DNA of 64,000 nucleotides from an uncultured Dorea sp. (GTDB lineage: Bacteria; Bacillota; Clostridia; Lachnospirales; Lachnospiraceae), in assembly GCA_910580235.1 (NCBI GenBank), contig CAJTVU010000002.1, forward strand, positions 310,001 through 374,000. Reading direction: 5' to 3'. Under the pieces are notes generated by a model, which did not search any database, was not told the DNA's origin, and was given only the letters and a program-made list of their open reading frames with translations. Positions 58,068 to 64,000 of the stretch are shown one piece after another. Made by a program: the position numbers and the translations under genes. Numbering within the stretch: the stretch's first letter is position 1; each line of letters opens with the position of its first letter.

Positions 58068-60089
58068 CTATTCTCGATTCCTTATAATCTCTTTCAGGAA
58101 ATAGACGCCTCCTCCGCCGATCCCGGCAAATGCTATGCACGCCATTACAATCCCCAGCCTCTTCAGCAGGTTTATGTCAACCGCCGACACAGACGCCGCC
58201 TCTTCCCTTTCTTCATGGTCATATTTGGATGCATCTATGTTTTTATTGTTCTTTGGCTTTTTATTTTCTACATCTTTATTCTTATCCGTCTTTCTTTCCG
58301 TGACAGTCACTTCCGGCTTATTTTCAACGGCCTCTGCCTGGGAGCCGCCCGGACGTCGGGCTGTAGGTGCAAAAGGCGCGGCTTGCTCTTCTTTTGCGCC
58401 GCCTGTTGTGCCGTGCACATCCTGCGTACCAGCTGGCTTCTGCAAAATGCTCACAGGCTGCGCTGTCTCTTCAGGCTGCGCTCCTCCGGGCCTTTCAGGA
58501 ACAGCCGGCTCCGATTCTTCCAGATCGGGCGCTCTTGCAGGCGTTCCTTCCACAGTCCCCTTTCCTTTCGTCAGCGTCAGGATCTCTTCTGATTCCGTCA
58601 CCGCTTCATAGCTCTCTACTGCTATATTATGGATCCCTTCTGCCAGTATCTCGAAATTGACTGGTATGCTGACTGTTCCCTCTCTCTGCACGTTCGTCTG
58701 GCTTACGACCGCTCCTCCGCCTCCTCCGCTTACATTTTCTCCTTCTATAAGCCTCAGCGCGTCTTTATTATAAGAAAGGATTATCTTTCCTCCTGCGATC
58801 ACATCCGAAGGAGTCGTTACGGTCGTGCTGAGAGTGACTGTATCGCCTACTTGCCCTGACACATCGTCCAGCGTAATATCTCCATCCGGATCCTTTGGCT
58901 CCGGCGTGCCCTCGCCCGGATCCTGCCCGTCCTCCGGACCCAGGCCAGCTTCTGTATCTGCATCCTCATTTTCCTTCACAGGGTCGTCGTTCCCTGTCGG
59001 CTTCTCACACGCGCTGTCCGGCATGTTGAGATACACCGGTATCTTAAACGTCAGGCTAAAGCTGCGCGCAGGCCCTGTGTAAGCGTCCGACATCGAAGAT
59101 GCCTCCAGCGCCGCTCCTCCTACATTCCCCATATACTGATGGTTATACAGGTTGTCCCCCTGTACATTGAATTTCTTCAAATACAGCGTATCCTGTCCTT
59201 TTGCAACATAACCGCTCCCGTAATGCTCTGCGCCTCCAATAATAGACTTTGTTCTTGTGTCCCATGGGCGCCCATAGGAATCTCCGCTGTTATCGCCGCC
59301 CCTGGCCCACCACAGGCCTCGCTGCACGGCGCTCATATCTTCCGTCTTATATGCGCCTACGCTAAAGTAGTTATAATACCCTTCATAACCTTCCACATCT
59401 CCCGCTATGCCGCCGCCTTTTCCCCGGGAGCCCTGCTCGGCGATGATCATAGACGCAAGTGTATACGGGCTTACTCCGGACGCTGCCGCCGCCTTCATAA
59501 GCGTGTCCACGTAAGAGACCTGCTCCCCTTCCTCCTCGTATGTACCTGAAAGGAAAGTCCCCTCCACCATAGACGCAAGCCCTTCTTCTGTCTGGAGCTC
59601 CCCATCATAGCTGTGGCGCAGGAACTGGAAAATATATTGCTCGTCCAGGAAGCCCCTGGGATCCATATAATAGGAGATAATCTCTTCAGACGCAGAGACC
59701 CAGCCGCCGGAATCAAATACTGTCCACTTTCCCGCATCCCAGTCATAAGCGCCGTCTTGCGTAGATTTCCATGACGCAGGCTGAAAGTCCTGCACAAGAT
59801 TAAGACCCACTTTGCCCTCCGCCATGACAGCCTCTCCCCAGTCCAGATTGGTGTGCTGCGCTTCAAACTGCCAGTAGGGATATCGGTCATGAAGCTTCCT
59901 TAATTCTGTTTTATAGCTCTCTGGAAAACCTTGCTGTGTAAGATAAGCCTCAAAATCCATATCTGTATATGGATCCGCCACAGCTGCTTTGACTGCGCTT
60001 CCCGCGGTCAGCACACACCCTGACACAAGGATCACGCTTGCCGCCAGCGCCAGAAAACGCGCTGCCAGATTATGCATTCGTCCTTTCAT
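58068..60089 (-). CDS. Glucosaminidase with cohesin-like domain and C-terminal membrane anchor
   Basis: A 673-residue exported protein. The signal segment has a lipobox-like LVSGC and also an AVA site, so lipoprotein or SPI processing are both possible. Residues of about 40-350 form a glucosaminidase-type domain (MIIAEQGSRGKGGGIAGD, NYFSVGAYKTEDMSAVQRG), with catalytic Glu likely in IIAEQGS. A Pro/Glu/Asp-rich linker is followed by a cohesin-like beta-sandwich at about 400-510 (SGQVGDTVTLSTTVTTPSD, GGKIILSYNKDALRLI), a long low-complexity stretch, and a C-terminal transmembrane helix (GIVMACIAFAGIGGGGVYFL). I use the ATG at 60089 with AGGGG eight bases upstream; a GTG three codons earlier is possible. 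Confidence 0.88.
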   Translation of the reverse strand: MKGRMHNLAARFLALAASVILVSGCVLTAGSAVKAAVADPYTDMDFEAYLTQQGFPESYKTELRKLHDRYPYWQFEAQHTNLDWGEAVMAEGKVGLNLVQDFQPASWKSTQDGAYDWDAGKWTVFDSGGWVSASEEIISYYMDPRGFLDEQYIFQFLRHSYDGELQTEEGLASMVEGTFLSGTYEEEGEQVSYVDTLMKAAAASGVSPYTLASMIIAEQGSRGKGGGIAGDVEGYEGYYNYFSVGAYKTEDMSAVQRGLWWARGGDNSGDSYGRPWDTRTKSIIGGAEHYGSGYVAKGQDTLYLKKFNVQGDNLYNHQYMGNVGGAALEASSMSDAYTGPARSFSLTFKIPVYLNMPDSACEKPTGNDDPVKENEDADTEAGLGPEDGQDPGEGTPEPKDPDGDITLDDVSGQVGDTVTLSTTVTTPSDVIAGGKIILSYNKDALRLIEGENVSGGGGGAVVSQTNVQREGTVSIPVNFEILAEGIHNIAVESYEAVTESEEILTLTKGKGTVEGTPARAPDLEESEPAVPERPGGAQPEETAQPVSILQKPAGTQDVHGTTGGAKEEQAAPFAPTARRPGGSQAEAVENKPEVTVTERKTDKNKDVENKKPKNNKNIDASKYDHEEREEAASVSAVDINLLKRLGIVMACIAFAGIGGGGVYFLKEIIRNRE

Positions 60090-60167
60090 TACCTTCACCC
60101 CTGTATTATATATCTTCCCTTTTGTTCCTCTGTATCTCCCCAGACACCTGTGCGTTTATTATATATG

Positions 60168-60213
60168 AAAATGCTGAAGATTGCAATATCTTCCGCAATC
60201 TTCAGCATTTTTA
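60168..60213 (-). terminator. Terminator of the cdaA-cdaR-HPr operon
   Basis: A 17-bp perfect stem AAAATGCTGAAGATTGC/GCAATCTTCAGCATTTT with a 10-base loop, followed by a T-rich tail on the minus strand, just after the HPr stop codon. Confidence 0.9.
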
Positions 60214-60230
60214 TCTTGTTTCTATCTCTA

Positions 60231-60494
60231 CTATTCTCCCAGGCCGCTCTCTACAACTTCTACCATAGCCTTAAGCGCTTCCTCTTCATCCGAGCCTTCA
60301 CATATGAGCACGATCTCGTCGCCTGATTTAATGCAAGATCCCAACACGCTCAGCACGCTCTTAGCATTCTCGTACACATTCCCATATTCAAAGGTTATCC
60401 TGCAATCATACTTATTAGCCGTGTTGCAGAATACTCCTGCCGGCCGAAGATGCAGCCCTGTAGGATTGCTGATCCTTACTTTCTGCTTTACCAT
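60231..60494 (-). CDS. HPr family phosphocarrier protein
   Basis: An 87-residue HPr: phosphorylatable His in NPTGLHLRPAGVFC, the Ser46-like regulatory segment AKSVLSVLGSCIKSGDEI, and a normal length. It is probably a PTS phosphocarrier or a paralogue. It lies directly after cdaR (8 bases), a position usually taken by glmM in Firmicutes. The sequence near the active site has HLRPAG in place of HARPA, so its partner may differ from the main HPr. The main ptsH gene is probably elsewhere; I leave the symbol empty. Confidence 0.9.
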   Translation of the reverse strand: MVKQKVRISNPTGLHLRPAGVFCNTANKYDCRITFEYGNVYENAKSVLSVLGSCIKSGDEIVLICEGSDEEEALKAMVEVVESGLGE

Positions 60495-60502
60495 AACGTT
60501 CC

Positions 60503-61747
60503 CTACTTCTCATCTAAAATAATGTTTACCGTTACCGTATTTTCTAATTTGCAGCCCTGTGGGAGCCTCACATGCACAGGAACCTCATAATCCCCTGCCT
60601 CCTTGTACTCTGACAGGTCTATGCTCACATACTTTTGTATTTCAAGAGACTCCAGGACATCCGACGGGCCTCTCACCTGTGCCTGTACGGCATCGCCTGT
60701 CTCATATGCCAGAGACAGCTCTTCCCTTAGCCCATTCACTACGATAGAGCCAAGAGACACTTCAAATGTCTTTACGCCGTCCTTATCGATCGAGATCGTC
60801 ACCACCACAGAGCCCGCATTCGTATCTACCAGATTGAGCCCATCCGGAATGTACTCTGTAATATCTACAATCTGTTCTGTCCGTTCAGTCAGCCCCGTCA
60901 TCTTCAGGGCAGAAGCAGGGATCTTAATCTCCTTCACTGCTTCCAGCTCGCTCTGTGAGCCGGACACCCGTATCTCCGAAGGCTCATATGTGATACCTAC
61001 AAAGTTATGGCCTTCTGCTGCCTCGATCTGCGAGCTGTCGAACACGAGCGGGACATTCTTTGTCCTGAGGATCTCAACACTGACAGAAACACCGTCTATA
61101 CCGATATTGTTAGCCAGCAGAGACTGGTCTATCACATTGTTCTCATCATCATAGAGCACCAGCTGTGACAACAGCATTGCATCTTGTGAAAGCCCTGACA
61201 CGCTGACTTCAGCCTCCACTTTACTGATCCGGCTGATAACCGATACCGGCCCGCGGATAGATACATTCTCCGGCACTGCTCTTATATCTCCTAATGCATA
61301 ACCGTCCCGCACTGTCCCGGTAGTAGTCGGCACGATCGGGAAGTTCCTCGTCTGCTCTTCTTCCAATCTCACCTGAAGATTCCTCGGATTGCTGACCGCC
61401 TCTTCATAATCTCCCTCAAACCTGCTGATGAACACGCGGATCGGTATCTGCGTCTTTAGCGTCAGCTCCCGCATATCGGCAATGGCCGCTATATCCTCAC
61501 TGCCGATCTTGTTCAGCACAGAGCGGTGCCCGCTGACTGTTATGCTGACCGTCTGTGTATTGTCTACAATCTGATATGTCTGGTTCTCCTGTGCCAGAAC
61601 TTCTTCATTCGTTACGCTGACCGGAATATTATGGTAGGTCTGCGTTGTTATCGGGTCATCGATGTTAACCACTATAAGCCACAGCATGGAAGCTGTCAGA
61701 AAGGCCAACATCTTAAGACCGATATTATGCATCAGTCTTTCTTTCAT
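60503..61747 (-). CDS. cdaR: YbbR-domain protein CdaR (c-di-AMP cyclase regulator)
   Basis: A 414-residue membrane-anchored extracellular protein. It begins MKERLMHNIGLKMLAFLTAS with one transmembrane segment, followed by four YbbR-type repeats of about 80 residues (for example VSVTNEEVLAQENQTYQIVDN; IPASALKMTGLTERTEQIVD). CdaR binds and modulates CdaA. It overlaps cdaA by 23 bases, the usual arrangement, with AAGGAAGG before the ATG. Glycopolymer envelope genes lie downstream. Confidence 0.93.
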   Translation of the reverse strand: MKERLMHNIGLKMLAFLTASMLWLIVVNIDDPITTQTYHNIPVSVTNEEVLAQENQTYQIVDNTQTVSITVSGHRSVLNKIGSEDIAAIADMRELTLKTQIPIRVFISRFEGDYEEAVSNPRNLQVRLEEEQTRNFPIVPTTTGTVRDGYALGDIRAVPENVSIRGPVSVISRISKVEAEVSVSGLSQDAMLLSQLVLYDDENNVIDQSLLANNIGIDGVSVSVEILRTKNVPLVFDSSQIEAAEGHNFVGITYEPSEIRVSGSQSELEAVKEIKIPASALKMTGLTERTEQIVDITEYIPDGLNLVDTNAGSVVVTISIDKDGVKTFEVSLGSIVVNGLREELSLAYETGDAVQAQVRGPSDVLESLEIQKYVSIDLSEYKEAGDYEVPVHVRLPQGCKLENTVTVNIILDEK

Positions 61748-62609
61748 TTTTGTGCCTTCCTTTCCATAATGCCATGAATCTTCCTGTCTCTGCCTTCCAA
61801 TTCTGGATCTGCGACAGGCGGTCCCGCAGCTGTGTCCTTGTCACGTCGCGCTCCAAAAGCCCTCCCTGCGCTACAGACACTGCGCCGGTCTCTTCCGATA
61901 CTATGACCACAAGCGCATCGCTTACTTCGCTCATGCCAACCGCCGCCCTGTGCCTTGTCCCCAGGTCTTTGCTAAGCCCCATATTATCAGACAGTGGCAG
62001 ATAACAGGTAGCAGATACGATCCTGTCGCCGCGGATAATGATCGCGCCGTCATGGAGCGGGGTATTATGCTCGAATATATTTATAAGCACCTGCATGGAG
62101 ACCTTACAGTCCATGTAAATGCCTGTACTTTCATACTCAGTGAGCCGGATCGCCTGTTCCACCACGATCAGCGCTCCGGTCTTCACCCGCCCCATATTGT
62201 ATGCCGCGTCTACGATGCTCTCCATCGTCTCCTCGCTGAACCTGCCTCTATCACGAATCCCTGACGGTGGAACGACCGACGTGAAGAACCTTCTCTCCCC
62301 CAGCTTCTCCAAAGCCCTCCGCAGCTCCGGCTGGAACACGACGACCGCCGCCGTGGCGAACACAGTGACTGCATTTCCCGCCAGGAACAGGATCGTGTGC
62401 ATCTTAAATATAAAAGCGACCAGAATAAAAGCAGCAAGAACTACAATCCCGCGCAGAAGCATCCACGCCCTTGTGTTCTTAATCCACACCATCAACTGGT
62501 AGATCAGATATGCCAGGATCAGCACTTCCAAAATGTCTGTCACATGGACTTCCGGAAAGTACACATCTGTCATAAAACGCCCCAGCACCGCTGATATGCG
62601 CTGTTCCAC
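61725..62609 (-). CDS. cdaA: Diadenylate cyclase CdaA
   Basis: Makes cyclic di-AMP from two ATP, a regulator of osmolyte and potassium transport and cell-wall homeostasis. The 294-residue protein has three N-terminal transmembrane helices (VTDILEVLILAYLIYQLMVW and following) and the DAC domain with its signature DGAIIIRGDRIVSATCYLPL and RHRAAVGMSEVSDALVVIVSEETG, which contain the DGA and RHR catalytic motifs. Length is normal. It is followed by cdaR in overlap; glmM, usually third, is not present. Confidence 0.97.
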   Translation of the reverse strand: MEQRISAVLGRFMTDVYFPEVHVTDILEVLILAYLIYQLMVWIKNTRAWMLLRGIVVLAAFILVAFIFKMHTILFLAGNAVTVFATAAVVVFQPELRRALEKLGERRFFTSVVPPSGIRDRGRFSEETMESIVDAAYNMGRVKTGALIVVEQAIRLTEYESTGIYMDCKVSMQVLINIFEHNTPLHDGAIIIRGDRIVSATCYLPLSDNMGLSKDLGTRHRAAVGMSEVSDALVVIVSEETGAVSVAQGGLLERDVTRTQLRDRLSQIQNWKAETGRFMALWKGRHKNERKTDA

Positions 62610-62644
62610 TCTCGGTCACCTCCTTTTCCAGCTTTTATTCTTAT

Positions 62645-63715
62645 TTATTTTAAATCCAGATCCTGTCTTAAGCTCTGAGTCAGAAGCATCCTGTCCACTT
62701 CATCCATATCGTGCGTCGGCCCGCTCTTCCTCTCTTCCTGCCTCCGGCTCTTCCTGCGGACCTGAGCCGCATCGATGATCTCCGTCTCCTGCCGCTCGTT
62801 TATCCGCTTTACCGTCTTCTCCGGTGTCGCTACAGACAGCTTCGGCACTGCCTTTACATAATAATAATATTCATCATCTTCATACTGAAGCCTCTCGCTT
62901 CTTGCGTAATCCACTGAGAAAAAGAACAGCTCCAGGACAAGCCCTACTGCAATAGCCGCTACATTCCCTACGATCAAAAGAACAAAATCCGTCTCTTCCC
63001 CGAGAGCCATATCTCCTCCTGCAGCTACGACGATATTAACGACCGCTCCCAGTATGACTGCTATCTTCCAGGCATGGTTCACAGACTGTCTTCTCATCGT
63101 GTAGACGACAAGGTAGCTGATGACGAAAGCCGCCACAACGACCCACATCTCTTTATTCTGGAAAACACCTTTCACATACGCGGATATCTGACTCATCAGC
63201 CCTTCCGCGTCAGCGCCTTTCATACCGGCCGCCGCCTTTTCCACATACACCAGCATATAATACGTGATCGTTCCGCATCCAATCGCGATTATGGCTGTCG
63301 GAGCCAGAAGAAGGGCGCACGCCACCGGCATCACATACTGGATCTTCAGCACGAACGCAAGCGGTGTCAGCAGGACGATCAGAGCAGTCCTTGGAGACAG
63401 CCTGAAATAGAAGATATACATCACAAGGAACACAAGCGCCGTAACAGCAAGAGCCGCAAGCGACACTGCATACATGTGCGCCAGGATCAGCGCGCTCGCC
63501 GCGACGACAGTAAACATCATCGGAAGGAATGTACAGACGACCGCAAGAGCCGCCGATACTACAGGCGAAGACGCCATTTTCATATAGCCTATATTCGCAT
63601 TGATAGCATAAAACGTTGCAAACGCAAGGATCAGCTGCAATCCCTTATCAAAAATCCTGGAATTCTTCGCATATAGATCCTGGAATCTTTCCCGAAGTAA
63701 AAACAAACTGTCCAT
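62645..63715 (-). CDS. Uncharacterised polytopic membrane protein upstream of cdaA
   Basis: A 356-residue protein with about ten transmembrane helices (to about residue 270; e.g. LQLILAFATFYAINANIGYM, VVAASALILAHMYAVSLAAL), followed by a cytoplasmic acidic and Arg-rich tail (ERLQYEDDEYYYYVKAVPKL, VRRKSRRQEERK). The C-terminal TPEKTVKRINERQETEIIDAAQV part looks like a signalling or partner-binding tail. It lies 35 bases before cdaA and its start abuts the stop of the preceding gene, so it is probably in the cdaA operon. I do not recognise the family. Confidence 0.7.
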   Translation of the reverse strand: MDSLFLLRERFQDLYAKNSRIFDKGLQLILAFATFYAINANIGYMKMASSPVVSAALAVVCTFLPMMFTVVAASALILAHMYAVSLAALAVTALVFLVMYIFYFRLSPRTALIVLLTPLAFVLKIQYVMPVACALLLAPTAIIAIGCGTITYYMLVYVEKAAAGMKGADAEGLMSQISAYVKGVFQNKEMWVVVAAFVISYLVVYTMRRQSVNHAWKIAVILGAVVNIVVAAGGDMALGEETDFVLLIVGNVAAIAVGLVLELFFFSVDYARSERLQYEDDEYYYYVKAVPKLSVATPEKTVKRINERQETEIIDAAQVRRKSRRQEERKSGPTHDMDEVDRMLLTQSLRQDLDLK

Positions 63716-64000
63716 CTATCTCTTCTCCTTTTCGTACATCTTCAATAATTTTAGCAGATCATGATTGTATTTCTTCACTCTCTGCCTTGCGTTCTTGTGC
63801 TTCTTGTTATATATATGGCTGGTAATGAACGCATATACGATCACTGCCACCAGATAGCCTGCGATGGCTACGGCGCCAAGCGTCACAAGAAACCCCACAG
63901 ACATATTGGCAAGCAGAGCCTGAAGCCCTGCCAGCACGATGATCCCTGCCAGACATGCATATCCGATAGTCGTCCAGATAATAGAGCATACAACATGCAT
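63716..64000 (-). CDS. Uncharacterised membrane protein (may continue beyond window)
   Basis: A frame of at least 94 residues with two transmembrane segments (IIWTTIGYACLAGIIVLAGL; VTLGAVAIAGYLVAVIVYAF) and a basic cytoplasmic C-terminus (IYNKKHKNARQRVKKYNHDLLKLLKMYEKEKR). An ATG lies exactly at the window edge, so the true start may be here or upstream. Its stop codon directly precedes the start codon of the next membrane protein, so it is likely the first or an inner gene of the cdaA operon. I cannot assign a function. Confidence 0.6.
   Translation of the reverse strand: MHVVCSIIWTTIGYACLAGIIVLAGLQALLANMSVGFLVTLGAVAIAGYLVAVIVYAFITSHIYNKKHKNARQRVKKYNHDLLKLLKMYEKEKR

Overview
The window reads as a chromosomal segment of a Gram-positive, spore-forming Clostridia, most likely a gut Lachnospiraceae (Dorea / Clostridium scindens-like). 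Support comes from sporulation sigma-K, CodY, the IreB/RuvX/DUF1292 cluster, families largely seen in Lachnospiraceae (DUF5688, DUF6106), CIRCE-controlled groESL, moderate GC and strong Shine-Dalgarno sites. The species call is inference. Almost all genes lie on the minus strand; the plus-strand exceptions are sigK, an HPr-like gene and a small XRE regulator. I see no rRNA, tRNA, prophage, insertion sequence or CRISPR array.

Layout. 1-9.2 kb: partial DUF5688 gene, efp, an aroD-yqeG-aroK block with a membrane-anchored amidase, guaB, a DUF6106 protein, groES-groEL and codY. 9.2-14.8 kb: topA, dprA and comM, facing sigK. 14.8-21.3 kb: a block comparable to the Bacillus yrz/yrr region: ireB, ruvX, DUF1292, fur, RNase J, trmR and trhP, followed by mtaB. 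21.4-26.6 kb: HPr-like gene, thiI with its cysteine desulfurase, rsmE, prmA and mntP. 26.6-30.7 kb: MoxR-type AAA ATPase, VWA-like protein and a leucine-rich-repeat-like protein, with a 290 bp inverted-repeat element between the last two.

30.8-45.8 kb is a surface-polysaccharide locus: an initiating sugar-phosphate transferase, sulfotransferase-like protein, GT2 and GT4 glycosyltransferases, polysaccharide deacetylase, TagA/WecG-type transferase, WecB epimerase, Wzx flippase, Wzy-like polymerase/ligase, two LCP ligases, and a cohesin-domain membrane protein. The order predicts a polymer built on a lipid carrier, flipped, polymerised and attached to peptidoglycan.

45.9-60.1 kb looks like a choline-decorated envelope module: a 1361-residue hydrolase with an amidase domain, about 31 choline-binding-type repeats and a glucosaminidase domain; a GerMN lipoprotein; an OpgB/LtaS-type phosphoglycerol transferase; a glycosyltransferase; an HTH-LicC-LicA fusion; a sugar nucleotidyltransferase; a third LCP protein; and a cohesin-bearing glucosaminidase. 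The fusion could make CDP-choline and the hydrolase could bind the product. No LicD-type transferase is in view. 60.2-64 kb holds cdaA-cdaR (c-di-AMP synthesis), a canonical HPr and two membrane proteins of unknown function.

Unexplained structure: a palindromic repeat family built on GGGGACG at three loci, one of which supplies the end of mntP; the 290 bp inverted repeat; and an HPr-like protein without the phosphorylatable histidine.
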